A stretch of 64,000 nt of DNA, taken from the NCBI GenBank assembly GCA_030710605.1, contig CP092870.1, forward strand, positions 20,870,684-20,934,683, in the 5' to 3' direction. The position numbers and the translations under genes are program-made. Below, one piece after another: positions 11,300 to 22,539 of this stretch. The notes beneath the pieces were generated by a model. It saw nothing but the letters and a program-made list of their open reading frames with translations, did no database searches and was not told the DNA's origin. Each line of letters begins with the position of its first letter. Within the stretch, counting starts at the first letter, position 1. Source of the DNA: Cordylochernes scorpioides (lineage: Eukaryota > Arthropoda > Arachnida > Pseudoscorpiones > Chernetidae).

Positions 11300-11593
11300 T
11301 CATCCCTAATACAGGTGGTACAGGCCATGATAATCATGGTGGGTAGACCTTGGCGACTGCTTTTACTGTAAGTGCACCATATGTCTACACTCGTGAAATC
11401 GACTTTTGCACTTACAAATGTGTCAGAGCCCCGTTTGATTACTTGCACTCGTTGGTGGGGTTGGATCTTTGCAAAAATTGGGGGTCATTCGAGCATTTTC
11501 AAATCAGAAAAAAAGTGTCCAATGCGCGGGATTCGATCCCGGGTGGTAGCGGTCGAAACCCAACGGTTTAGACCACCCTTCCAACGACCCCCG
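11300..11593 (-). repeat. tRNA-derived SINE, copy A
   Basis: Read on the minus strand, the 5' end resembles a tRNA: box A TGGTCTAAACCG (plus positions 11564-11575) and box B GATCGAATC (11530-11538) are spaced as in Pol III internal promoters. The body follows with a tail that includes CACTTACAGTAAAAGCAGTC and CCATGATTATCATGG. The same head and tail occur at 26548-26850 on the plus strand, with partial copies at 21.4-22.3 kb. Such SINEs are transcribed by RNA polymerase III and moved by LINE machinery; the partner LINE is not identified. Confidence 0.8.
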
Positions 11594-12228
11594 TACAATA
11601 CTGTGAGGAGAGATATTGGTCTTCATGGGAAGAAGGACCCACATTATGCCCCAAAACAATGAATTCAGGGTACTTTTGTATAGAGCTTGTATAGAATCGT
11701 AACTTACATTTGTTTTGAATTTCAACGCCAATTGTTGGATCTCTAAGTCATGGAAAGAAACCATTGTTGATGGATCTCAATTCTTTTGTGTTACTCAATT
11801 CTTCCCGAAAAATATCTTTATTTCTATCAATATCTGTTGTGTCCCTTTTTTATTCAAACGCAGATATTTTGATATGTAAATGTGCAGATAGGGATAAATA
11901 AAACAGCTTCTTATACGTTGTTATTTTTATTCCTGTAGAAGAGCAGAAACTCTCGAAATATCGGCCAAATAAATGCTTGCTATTTTGTACTTTTAATATA
12001 AACTATCTGTCGCAACACAATAAACTTTTATAGCAATTCTCATTTTGTGTTAATAATTTTAATGATATAAATATTGTTGGTGTAGCTCAGCTTCTTAATA
12101 TTTATAGAGAAAGTTTTTGAGCTATTATGTGTGAGTTCCAAAGAGATAGGCTCATTGCCAACTGTAACTTTGACCAAGTTAGGCGCGTTACTGTATGCAT
12201 TTTGCTTTATTCTGATAAATACAAGGTA
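11594..12228. other. AT-rich spacer
   Basis: No gene or repeat boundary recognised. Confidence 0.4.
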
Positions 12229-12640
12229 GGATCAAAAAGTTCCCGAACTTTTAAAAAATTAATTATTTATTCATAGAATAGTAATTTAGGCATCAACATT
12301 TTCAAAATAGAAGCCTTGGTTATCTAAACATTTTTTCCAGCGTGAAAAAAAGCTGTTGAAATGCTAGTTCAAAGTCAATTTTTCTAAGCTTGTTTAGTTC
12401 CACCGTCGCATTCTCAATTACTTCTGATGACAATGAAAAGCGCCTCCCTTTTAACGTCATTTTAAGTTTTGGAAAGAAGAAATCACATGTGTCGATTATC
12501 CATGTACAACCTGACTGTATTTTCATAGACCTTTTAGATAACCACTCGTTGTGGAATTCATCAAATTCTTTCAATAATCAAACTGACTATATCCATCTAT
12601 GACAATACATTTTGGTTGTCTATCAAGACCAAAGAAATGA
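12229..12640 (-). pseudogene. Mariner transposase C-terminal remnant
   Basis: The minus frame 12320-12574 contains TCDFFFPKLKMTLKGRRF followed by EVIENATVELNKL, the conserved region after the last catalytic Asp of DD34D mariner transposases (CDFFLFPKLK). A second frame continues to the C-terminus, so there is a frameshift near 12340. At 12229-12250 GGATCAAAAAGTTCCCGAAC looks like a mariner terminal inverted repeat. The upstream catalytic core is missing. Confidence 0.75.
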
Positions 12641-13071
12641 TTTTTTCTTTCGCCTGTTTTAGCATAGTGGATAAATTCGAGTTAAACCATATTTATAAAT
12701 CGTTTAATTTATTTACACTGTATGCAAAATTTCACCAATTTCAAATTTGATATTTTTCCCATCGAAACACAGCGCTCTTATATCTTAATTTAGTCTATAT
12801 TATATATTTTATTATTCATCGAACTATTAGATTTACCTAGAAAATGGAATGAAAATACAAGGCTAGAATTATAAAACATAAGATACAAAAAAATATATAT
12901 ATATGGAGAATATTTGCGGATTGAGATGATATATGTCTAACCAATCTAGCCACCTAGCGCCAAAGCTCGTGTTCAGTAAAGTGTGTGTAGAATGCTGATA
13001 TTTCAAATATTCCGAAATGTTTATGAAAAATGATTGAGTAAGAAATTTTAAAAACCTCTTGATTCATAGAT
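12641..13071. other. AT-rich spacer
   Basis: No gene or structure recognised. Confidence 0.4.
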
Positions 13072-13200
13072 GGAAATTTTGCCCCGGAGGATATTGATCT
13101 AAAAAGACAAAAGTCGCCTCTCCCGTCAAAATAGACGTAAAAACTAGACGTCTATTTTGACGGGAGAGGCGACCTTTGTCTCTTGATTCATATTTCCTCG
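13072..13200. repeat. Palindromic MITE (family 2), short copy
   Basis: ATGGAAATTTTGCCCCGGAGG and TTGATCTAAAAAG open the element. Inverted arms GTCGCCTCTCCCGTCAAAAT / ATTTTGACGGGAGAGGCGAC lie around a seven-base loop centred near 13145. The same terminus and arms occur at 41.0-41.6 kb and 45.6-45.9 kb. No coding capacity. Confidence 0.75.
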
Positions 13201-14104
13201 AATTAAAACAAGGAGAATCCGCGTGTTGAAAACTTCCAAGCTTTTACATTTGTCTTATTATTTTAGGATCAGAAGTTTACTAAAATACCTTGTTTTTCAT
13301 TTTCAATTGATCTTAGATCTTTAATGCAATTAATAATTAAATTACTCTTCTTTTCTCCTAACATATATAATCATATATTCAAATATTTAAAACATTATTT
13401 TTAGAGAGGTTGAACTTTTCGAGCCTCTCTCTCTAGTATTTTATTTAATCCCGGATAACGTTACATTTTTATCTGATATACTTGTGAGGAAATTTTTTTT
13501 GCCGCATTTTGCTATCACACAAAATAAACCACAAAATATTATGGCATAGATAGGGTTACGTTATTCATTCTTACAATGTATTATACTTGTTTAAAATTGT
13601 ACAATTCTTAAAGTTGCCCAATCCTGTTACTTCTGACGGTCTTACGCAGGTATGAACCGTTGTTTCTTAGAATTTTCATATTAAATGTATCAAACAATAT
13701 TGGTAATTTATGAATAAAATTAGTTAATATCGCATGGACACAAACAAGGTAAGAGCAAGAATGTAACTGAGGTATTTTATAAATTCCTTAATCTACGCCT
13801 TTAAATCTGGTTTCCCCTCACTGTAACTTCAGCATGCCTAGTTGAGCCGAACGCAATGTTATATTATTTACCTTGTCAATGCTAGTTGCTTCTACGTTTA
13901 TAAATATGTTTTAAAATTAATACTTCCTTTTAAGATTCTGAAAACGCCATTAACAGTTTAGAGACATATTCGATATATTTCTTTAAGATTTTTGTAGAGA
14001 AATGAAAATATCAAAACTATGTTAATGGTATAAAAGCGTATTTATATTTCGGAATTAAGTTCTATAGATTATGTTGAAGCACTTGTTTATATTTCTAGGC
14101 AAAA
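13201..14104. other. AT-rich spacer
   Basis: No gene, RNA or repeat recognised. Confidence 0.4.
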
Positions 14105-14606
14105 TTAAATTCCGGTTTTGAGATTCCTGACTAAATAAACAGAGACACCCTGCCGCGTTGAACGTTGACTATCTGTCGGTATATTCCAGGAATATACGGC
14201 GAAGATCTGTGCTATACCCGACGTATCTCTTAAATTCATTAAGTCCTGACTTCTGACTCGACTAGCGCAACGTTCTTTGTGTCGCCCGGACTGCTGTCTA
14301 TCAGAGGGTAGATCCCGAGCATCTATATCCACCGTAGACACAGTTTGTAGAGCGAGGTCCCGATTCCTGGACAACTGGTTCAATGCCCGGACTGCTGTCT
14401 ATCGATTGTCAGAAGGTAGACCTCGAGCATCCACCGTACACACAGTTTGTAGAGCGAGGTCCCGACTCCTGGACAACTGGCGCCACGCCCTGCCGTCCGT
14501 CCGGCCGGCTTATCGATTATCCAGCGGTAGATGGATCTACGGCAGGACGCCTACATCTAGGCTGCCGTCCTGTAGACGTCTGAGGGGTGAAATAATGGAC
14601 CTTTGA
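14105..14606. repeat. GC-rich block with two tandem ~101-bp units
   Basis: A sharply GC-richer island in AT-rich surroundings. Units starting CCCGGACTGCTGTCTATC at 14285 and 14386 share TAGAGCGAGGTCCCGA and CCTGGACAACTGG. The units give a 109-codon plus-strand ORF with a repeated Arg-rich peptide, but codon content looks like translated repeat DNA. Could be part of an LTR or a fragment of an unknown element. Confidence 0.55.
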
Positions 14607-15044
14607 TCACAACAGTTATTATTTTGCTATAAACCTCTCATACTATATAGAAATGACAAAAATACTAGGAAGTAATCTTCAATAGTTTCGATCATCAATG
14701 GCGAACCGTCAATAGTTTCGCCAGTTGAGTCTACCAGCCCACTATTGTTGTACTGGCATGTTAGTTTATACATCGTGTGGATATCTTATTGAAGGTATCT
14801 GTAGTCACATGTAGACAGCAATTATAGGAATGAGCGCAATGAAATATCAAATTTTGACCAATAGATGGGCGCACAGGTTTCCAATTTAAGGTCTAAATTC
14901 AAATTTACAAATCCGAATTGTTTCCTTTTGATTTTTTATGAATAAAATACAAATAACTTCTTGCTGAATTTTGTATTAAAATCCGATGATTTAATATTTG
15001 ATTAAGTGTTTTTAATTATATTTAGAGATTTATTCTAAAATTTT
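14607..15044. other. AT-rich spacer
   Basis: GGCGAACCGTCAATAGTTTC around 14700 repeats ATAGTTTCG twice. Nothing else recognised. Confidence 0.35.
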
Positions 15045-15607
15045 TTGAGAATATAGAGTTATTTGCAGATTTGTAGATTTAACTCGCAAGCAGCGCCCCC
15101 ATTGCGACGATGATAACAAGTTTTTTATCTATAAGTTTTATTATCACTAAGTTTATTATCTTAAAGATTATTTATCAAAAGTAAGATTTTCTACCTATTA
15201 ATTGCGCACATGTCAAGGTTAGTTTTATCATTTATCTACAACATATATATTGGGAGAATAGATAAAATGAGGATTTTGTAATGTAGAAAATTAGGAAAGA
15301 CAAAATTCAGGATGACACGGCAATTTATTCGAGACAAGAATAATGATACAATTCCAAGGCAAGATACTATTCCTTTAACTTCCAATTACCGAGGGAATCA
15401 ATTAATAGTGATTTTATTCAACTTATCGAGTATTTTTCAAGGGACCGGGAAAAATGTTCACTTTATCGAGAGATTCAAATTTACGAGTTTCAAATTATCA
15501 AAATATATCTATTATTTTTTTATAAGTTTATAGAGAATTGTTTTAACAAATGTTCGTTAGACAAACCTTTTCTCGGGTAAAACCCGGGCGAAGCCGGGTA
15601 CATTTAT
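15045..15607 (+). mobile_element. Helentron-like non-autonomous element, tandem copy 1
   Basis: Contains ACTCGCAAGCAGCGCC near 15087 and ends in the GC hairpin CGGGTAAAACCCGGGCGAAG at 15574-15598. These 3' hairpins characterise Helentron-like rolling-circle transposons of arthropods (family knowledge). Compared with copy 2 it carries roughly 130 extra bases in the middle. No protein coding. Its 5' edge is uncertain. Confidence 0.65.
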
Positions 15608-16133
15608 GCCTGACCAAACCACCCATTGGAACGCCATGAAACTTTGGGAAATTATATAGTATAGTACTGGGAAGGTTTCTGAAAAATAATTTCTTGAATA
15701 TCTTGAATATCCTTAGAGATATATGCAGATTTGTAGATTTAACTCGCAAGCAGCGCCACCATTGCGACGATGATAACAAGTTTTTTTTACCTATAAGTTT
15801 TATTATCACTAAGTTTATTATCTTAAAGATTATTTTTCAAAAGTAAAAGTTAGTTTTATCATTTATCTACAACATATATATTGGGAGAATAGATAAAACG
15901 ATGATTTTGTAATGTAGAAAATTAGGAAAGACAAAATTCAGGATGATACGACATACAGGGACCGGGAAAAAATGTTCACTTTATCGAGAGATTCAAATTT
16001 ACGAGTTTCAAATTATCAAAATATATCTATTATTTTTTAAAATAAATTTATAGAGAATTGTTTTAATAAATGTTCGTTAGACAAACCTTTACTCGGGTAA
16101 ACCCCGGGCGAAGCCGGGTACATCCGCTAGTAT
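15608..16133 (+). mobile_element. Helentron-like non-autonomous element, tandem copy 2
   Basis: Starts just after copy 1 (ACCAAACCACCCATTGGAACG), repeats ACTCGCAAGCAGCGCC at 15741 and long identical stretches of copy 1, and ends with hairpin CGGGTAAACCCCGGGCGAAG at 16094-16118 and terminal CATCCGCTAGT at 16121-16131. Head-to-tail arrangement is typical for rolling-circle elements. Confidence 0.7.
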
Positions 16134-16500
16134 CTAATAAAATATGAAATGTATTATTCTATTGCCTAGTTACTCTCTAGATGAATTTTCCAACTACTTT
16201 CTTAACGGGATTTTAAATACTTTAAAAAGTTTAAATCAGGAAAAGGTGAAGTTCTGGATGTGTAAATAGTGTTAGAAGGCTACTCCTAGTCTTGTAACCG
16301 AATGTAGAGCAATTCTGCCAGCTATATGTAAAATACCAAGCAACCGTTTTTGATATTTATTTTTATTTCACAAAAACTATGAAGGCGCATTCAAAAGGTT
16401 TAATACTCTGGTTTAAATATACACGTATATGACAGATATACATGTCACATGTGCGGCAGGCTATTATAATAGTGTATATATATTTATATAATAAGGGTCT
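16134..16500. other. AT-rich spacer
   Basis: No gene recognised. Confidence 0.4.
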
Positions 16501-16750
16501 AATTAAAAACTGGCAGTAAGATCTATCAAGTGATCATTAAGGTGGCAATAAATTAAACATGTAAGTGTAGCATATATAAACAGAATGATCCAATACAGTA
16601 TTAGGACTCTAAAGAAGCGGTCTGATAGATTAAAAAAATTGTCGAAACTGCTGGAAGGGTTCACCACTGATGAGCCAAACCCTTCCAATATTTTTTCATC
16701 GCAGTAAGGACAGTAGAAGTTTTATTTATTTGTGAAAATAAACATATGCG
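16501..16750. repeat. Hairpin repeat family, copy 1
   Basis: The right arm (16640-16745) reads GGAAGGGTTCACCACTGATG, AGCCAAACCCTTCC, then TTTTCATCGCAGTAAGGACA and GTAGAAG. It is the same module as the arms of the 22283-22537 palindrome. The left part is diverged (GGCAGTAAGATC at 16511). It forms a local hairpin GGAAGGGTT/AACCCTTCC. Confidence 0.65.
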
Positions 16751-18103
16751 TCTTAATATTTTTATTTATTATACAATAGATATTGCGTTATTGCTGTGTA
16801 TTAATTTATATATGCAAGTATTTAATTTTACTTTACTCACAACATAAGTAAATTTGAATAAACTATTTGTTTCAATAACAGAATTCTGATTAAAGGAGTT
16901 AGTCGCTATTTCGAATATTTTAATAGCGAAGACTTGGTGGTTTACCTGAGGCGGTCGTTATAGAGGCTTTCCCTTTTAAAGAAACCATTTACTACACACA
17001 CGAGTATATCTCTGATATTTTATAGATAAGGATTTTGTTCATAACGATAAAACTAGGAGAACATTATCTTATTCATAATATAGTAAAACCTTGATAAAAC
17101 GAACCGGGGATATAGCGAACCTGAAATAATCTCGATTCTTAAATCTATCATATAGTATTTATTCGGCTATTATAAGCCATCGCTATAAGGAAATAAAAAT
17201 TCAATCCCATCTGGGGTTTGCTATAGTAAAATTTTACTGTAACCCGCAATGCACACTTAGGGAAGATATTTATGTATCCATGCATGTGGTAGTATGTACT
17301 GCTCGATAAAAAATACTTTATATTGAAACGAAACATTATTTAATCGAATTCCGAATCATGCACAAGGTCAATACCCATAGATAATGTAAATGACCAAACG
17401 GATCAATAACATTTTGAAAGTGCAAAAACGAACTGATTCATATATCTATAAACAAATAGTTGCACTTACAGAATGATCAAACGTAAACCCCTATCCTCAA
17501 AGATTATCATGATTCCCTGTACCTTAGATTGGTGGAAAACAAAAGACATATGTTCAATTGAAAATCTATAATGTCGTTACAACATTGCCGAAAACTACAA
17601 TACTATCCGTGATATTTCAATCACAAATCCTTCAAATTTAAAAACTAGAGGGCATTAAATTACCCGAAGTAATTGAAATGTCCATTTATTTTAAGAATAA
17701 AACACAAATTATATCTTCTGTGCTGAGGGAATGTAATCGGTGGAAAAAGTCTCCCATTCATCCATAAATATCTTAGCAATTCACGCAATATACATATTGA
17801 TTGAAATTGTCCATTCACTTACCTATAAAGCGATAATTTCAATTTATCAAGAATATGTTTTAGGCATATTTTTATTTAAAATGTTTGGGCTTTCTCAAAT
17901 GTTAATTGAGACGACCTCAATATGATTATCCAATTCTTTCAGTAAAATTTATTTATTTTATTTAGAATTTCAAAGCTACAAAATCTACCTTTTTTAGATC
18001 TTAAAAGTATCACAACTTTATATTATAAACTGATATTTACATTTCACTTTAAAGCTGACATTGTTTATTGTTGAATTTATTTTATATTATTAGGTCTATA
18101 TCG
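16751..18103. other. AT-rich spacer
   Basis: About 1.35 kb without a convincing gene. A 61-codon plus ORF at 17740-17925 is AT-driven and hydrophobic, with no recognisable motif. Confidence 0.4.
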
Positions 18104-18440
18104 GACGCGATATTCGAACTTGGGATACTTGCGCCTAAGTACGTTTTTGCAGCTTAATTTTTAAACCAAAAACAAAATCAGTATACATTAAAACTACAAG
18201 GTCGGGGTTTTCTCAAACAGAAAATAAAATATAAAAGAAATATACAAAATTTATTGAATTTTGCATACGTGTCTTTTCTATATGCAAATTCTTACATATC
18301 TTCAATGGGAAAAAATGATTACTTCTGTAGCTATGAAAGATTGGGTATTGAGTCTTTGTTTTCCTTTCCAAAAAAAGCAGCTATGATCATCCGTTGCCCC
18401 GAATTTCGTCAATTTCATTGGAAGAATTAAATTTGAAATT
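18104..18440 (-). pseudogene. LINE 3' end, second copy
   Basis: Reverse complement of the LINE 3' region at about 2450-2780: shared landmarks are GGGGCAACGGATGATC, the Thr/Gln-rich C-terminal codons, and the end GGCGCAAGTATCC ... GATATCGCGTCCGATAT. Frames are broken. This copy is a short 5'-truncated insertion on the opposite strand. Confidence 0.75.
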
Positions 18441-18884
18441 GTGAAGGTTGATATACTTCAGTTTACGTATATATTCCTAGGCGTTGAAATATATTTGCAT
18501 TCCACAAAGTATTTCTTCTTCAAAGGTAAACTATGTTTACAGAAAATTCGATAGTATTTGATAATTAATTTTTAAAATATACAAAAAATATAATATTTAT
18601 ATAAGTTTAATATTTTCCTGTGTTCCTACATGTTATAAGTGCACAACAGAAGAGAACATATACAAACGTACTTTTATGAACAACACAAGTCCATCAGGAA
18701 TAACGATGTACTAAGAAGTAGTGAAGCCTGTTTTAAACTACTCTAGTTAAATAATATAGGGGTCTATATACATGTAATTGATATAAATACATATTATTCA
18801 AACTAAACTGTAAAAACCTAATTGAGATTTATCTCAGTAAAAATAAAGATATGATAACACAATATAATATATGAAGGGTAATAT
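18441..18884. other. AT-rich spacer
   Basis: No gene or repeat recognised. Confidence 0.4.
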
Positions 18885-19560
18885 ATTTGTCGCGTTGTCC
18901 CGAGCGACCCTGAGCTAGAACGACCCCCCATTCAGACGGCACACAATTAAAAAAACTCCCCCCCCCCCCTCCCAGTCTCTACAATGTTACAAACGCGTAC
19001 GAAAATCATTCAGAGCCGGCGGCGGCGGGATACCCTGTGCCTTCACAATCGATCGCTGGCGCAGAAGCCTGGCGCATGCGCATACGACTCTAGCCTCCTA
19101 TCAGTCCTTTTTCCCAATCCTTCTGACAGACCAACAGCCTGGGGTATGGAGCTCTTCGGATGCAGGTAGGACGCATGCACCCGGTGCTTCGCTATCAGCC
19201 GATGACTCTTTGAGGTCTATCCATTCCAGTCTATTCATTATCTATATTGGTTTGATACAAGCCGATGTATATATAGAACCTATATATCACAGATCGAACA
19301 GTATTATCTTCGTATTTGACGAAATTGATGATCTCGAATCATGACACATTCTCTCTCTTTCTTGTAAATATATTTATAACGAACCTCTTATAGCTTCACA
19401 ACTTCTGGGCTAAATCTATGTTGGAAGGAACAGTAGTGTAGCTAAACTATGTAGAGCCAACCAACCGACTGAGGTATCCACACACGGGGATGTTGCCCCG
19501 GTCGATACCCCGGTGTCCAGCTATGGCGGGACCTATCCATCACTCTTTCTTGCGCGGATG
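18885..19560. other. GC-rich, CpG-containing block of unknown nature
   Basis: Begins TGTCGCGTTGTCCCGAGCG, contains a run of 13 C (18958-18970), GCGCATGCGCATACG, a TATA-like GTATATATAGAACC at 19267 and hairpin GGGGATGTTGCCCCGG at 19487. The mixture of CpG, TATA box and start with TG would suit a solo LTR, but no matching copy, primer site or target duplication is visible. Confidence 0.4.
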
Positions 19561-19609
19561 ACCTGAGCAGCCATCGATTGGGTCTCACCTGGCGCCGCTG
19601 CAGCCTTCA

Positions 19610-20890
19610 CAACCCTTCTGTCAACATGTTCGTGTCGTTCATCCTTGATTTCATATCCCCATATAGAATGTTGCTGCTGGTGACGTTTGTCAACATGTAT
19701 CATTCTTCGTTGTGGTGGTAATTCTACATCAACATGTAGAAGGCTTGTACAGCCGATGGAAGGTTCTGTCAACATGTAGCATGCTCGTGTGGTCATTGTA
19801 AGATTTTATTAAACATGTGACAAGCTCGTTTCTTTCTTTTTAACATACTGGCAATATGTAGCAGGCTCGTATCATTCATATTTATCGGTAATTTTATATC
19901 AACATGTAGAAATCTCGCAATTCGTCGGTGCGGCTTTGTCAACATGTAGCAGGGCATTGCCGTCATTGTGAGGTTCTGGCAGCATGTATGAAGCCCGTTC
20001 TGTTCTTGGTAACATGCTGGCAATATGCAGCAGGCTTATATCATTCATAGTTGTTGGTAGTATTCTATAAATACGTAACAGGCTCGTAGTTCATTGGCGA
20101 ACTTCTGTCAACGTTTTGCAGACACGTACTGCTGGTGGTGACGTTTTGTCAATATATGGCAGGCTAGTGCGGTTGTTTATAACATTCATTTAAAGCGTAA
20201 AATCTCAGGGGATGAATAGCAAGTTATTATCATTGTTTGCCTTTTTTGTGAACATGTAGAAGGTTCTTGTAGCTTCTGGTGATGTTCAGCAAACGCGTGG
20301 CAGTCTGTTAATTGTTGCTGTCGTTCTGTTAATAGGTATAAGTGTCATATCGTTTTGACATTTTTCTGAACATATATCAGGTCCGTGTAGCTGTTGATGA
20401 CCATATGTCAATATGTTATAAGTTCGTACCGTTGTTAGGTATGTTCTGTCAACATGTTATAGGTTCGTGCCATTTTAGGTGACGTTCTGTTAATCTGTTA
20501 TAGGTTCGTGCCATTTTTGGTGACGTTCTTTCAACATGTTATAAGTTCATGCCATTGTTAGTGACGTTCTGTTATAGATTCGTTTTATTGATGGTGACCT
20601 ACTGTCAACCTGTTATAAATTCGTATCATTATTGGTGGCGATTGTTGGTGACGTTCTGTCAACATGTTATAAGTTCGTGCGATTGTTTGTGACGTTCTGC
20701 TAACCTGTTATAGGTTCGTACCGTTGTTGGTGACGTTCTGTCAACATGTTATAAGTTCGTGCGATTGTTTGTGACGTTCTGTCAACATGTTATAAGTTCG
20801 TGCGATTGTTGGGGACGTTCTGCTACCATGTTATAGGTTCGTACCGTTGTTGGTGACGTTCTGATACCCTGTTATTAGCACGTTCCATTG
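19610..20890. repeat. Minisatellite, 41-bp unit, graded divergence
   Basis: Tandem array. The last units (20640-20870) are regular 41-mers of the type GACGTTCTGTCAACATGTTA + TAAGTTCGTGCGATTGTTGGT. Units become progressively diverged and irregular toward 19610, where only phrases such as CTGTCAACATGTAG and GCTCGT recur. Open frames across it on the minus strand (19533-20023) merely translate the repeat. Confidence 0.85.
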
Positions 20891-20899
20891 TTCATTGTA

Positions 20900-21210
20900 A
20901 AGTTCCAATCAGAAAGGTTAACAGGTTGGGGAAGTTTGATGTCCAATTTGAATCACGGATATTAGCAGGTTAAATGTATGAGTTGGTTGTATAATTTCAA
21001 TCAGGAGGAGGTTGACAATTTGGGGCAAGTTCTATGTATAAGCCCAATCACGTAAATTAACAGGTTGGGGCAAGTTAGATATCTACGTCCAATCACAAGG
21101 GTTGAAAAATTTGGGACAAGTTATATTTATATGTCTAATCAGGAAGGTTAACAGGTTAAACAAGTTGATAATCTGAATTAAATCACGGAGGTTGATAGGA
21201 TTACTATAAG
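20900..21210. repeat. Second minisatellite, ~45-bp unit
   Basis: About six diverged tandem units built on GGTTAACAGGTTGGGGCAAG, then GTCCAATCACG. It directly abuts the 41-bp array but has a different unit, so two arrays lie back to back. Confidence 0.75.
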
Positions 21211-21450
21211 GTGTGGAATATTGTTATTCTTTGAATTCGTTATTAAGAATGCTCAATATGCCTTTCACTGTGTCTAAAATGTTAAAAGGCTAAGATATAG
21301 CGAATTACTTCTGCCTCGAATTCCTGCTGAGCCATAGTCTCGTTTATGGACTCACAATTTTTCAAGTTATCAAACTTTGAATATAATATATTTTTGCTAT
21401 ATTTAAAAGATAAAATAAACTTCAAAGTGTGTTTTGTGTGTTACATATCC

Positions 21451-21727
21451 CAAATACAGAAGGTACAGGTAATGAGAATCATGGAGGATAGTCAACGACT
21501 ACTTTTACAGTAAATGCACCACATGTCTACACATATAGAAAGCCAACCTTTGCACTTACAAATGTACCTACCAGAGCCTCGCTGGTGGTGCTGACCTTTT
21601 CAAGAAACGGGGGCCATTAAGCAAATTTTATTTTCCATTAAAAATGCCTACAATTCGGGATTCGATCCCGGGTCGTGGGGCCTTAAAAATAGATGGTTCA
21701 TATCACACTCAACCCTCTTTAACGCTA
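21451..21727 (-). repeat. tRNA-derived SINE, copy C
   Basis: Same family as 11300-11593: tail with CACTTACAAATG, CATGTCTACAC and GAATCATGG, and a head with box B from GATTCGATCCCGGG. The head past box A is diverged. Minus-strand orientation. Confidence 0.7.
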
Positions 21728-21829
21728 TAAATAAACACTATACCATATTCGTTCTTTTGTTCCGTTTTTCTAAATCACTTTATTAGGTACCGCTCGAAAA
21801 AGCAACCTATTTTATGATATTTGCAACAA

Positions 21830-21945
21830 AGAGGGTTATTCACATATTAAAACAAAGGGTCCAACGCGGGATTCGATCCCGGTTCATAGCTGTCGGGAAT
21901 CGAGGTTTTTTCCCACTCGTCCCACCGACTCTTTACTATATCAAA
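21830..21945 (-). repeat. tRNA-like SINE head, copy D
   Basis: Minus strand: box A-like GTGGGACGAGTGGG and box B GATCGAATCCCGCG followed by TTGGACC. Only the tRNA-like head is present and its sequence differs from copies A-C between the boxes, so it may belong to a related subfamily. Confidence 0.6.
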
Positions 21946-22128
21946 TTATAACATGTGTGAGTTAAAATATTAGAACTACGAACTTGGGAATTGAAGAAAG
22001 ATTCTCTCTGTTCTGTCATTGATGACCGTTTCACAATATTGTCTCAGCGTAGTCATAAACGAGACCTATTGTAGAATGACAGGGCAGCGAATTCATTCAA
22101 TAAATAAGTAATATTTTCAAAGAATTCA

Positions 22129-22255
22129 ATACTCCTAGTAGACGTGATACAAGCCATGATAATCATGGTTTGTTGTAGTTGGTGACGGCTTTTACTATAA
22201 GTACACCGTATGTCTACACATGTATAAAGTGTGTGCGCAGAGAGATATAATTCAA
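22129..22255 (-). repeat. SINE tail fragment, copy E
   Basis: Contains CATGATAATCATGG, GGCTTTTACTATAAGTACAC and GTCTACAC, matching the 3' half of the SINE family on the minus strand. The tRNA head is absent. Confidence 0.7.
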
Positions 22256-22282
22256 TATAAAACAATATAGTTATATTTACAT

Positions 22283-22537
22283 ATTATAAAACTATTTTAG
22301 AGGCGTAATATTCTTTTTAAAATAAAACAATTTCTACTGTCCTTACTGCGATGGAAAAATTAAAGGGAGGGCCTGGCTCATCAGTGGTGAACCCTCCCAG
22401 CATTAAACTGGCGAAACCGCTGGGAGAGTTCACCACTGATGAGCCAGGCCCTCCCTTTAATTTTTCCATCGCAGTAAGGACAGTAGAAATTGTTTTATTT
22501 TAAAAAGAATATTACGCCTCTAAAATAGTTTTATAAT
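22283..22537. repeat. Near-perfect long palindrome (foldback), 118-bp arms
   Basis: Left arm 22283-22400 and right arm 22420-22537 are reverse complements with only one mismatch that I can find (GGGAGGGTT versus GGGAGAGTT), around a 19-base loop. Arms contain CCACTGATGAGCC, CCCTCCCTTTAATTTTTCC and ATCGCAGTAAGGACAGTAG, the same modules found singly at 16.6, 27.5, 46.0, 52.7 and 56.9 kb. There is no coding potential. It could form a stable cruciform or, if transcribed, a long hairpin RNA. Confidence 0.9.
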
Positions 22538-22539
22538 TT

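Noticed and set aside
16640..16690. Hammerhead ribozyme in the hairpin family (GTCGAAAC ... CTGATGAG)
   Set aside because: CTGATGA and GAAA occur but in permuted order with only 19 bases between, no stem II complementarity and no cleavage triplet in place. The core lies inside a simple hairpin.
18885..19400. Solo LTR
   Set aside because: Starts with TG and has CpG-rich and TATA-like parts, but no ending, duplication or second copy could be shown.
19533..20023. Two minus-strand ORFs with a repeated CYML..LHVD peptide
   Set aside because: They are translations of the 41-bp minisatellite; repeat length is not a multiple of three and frames wander.
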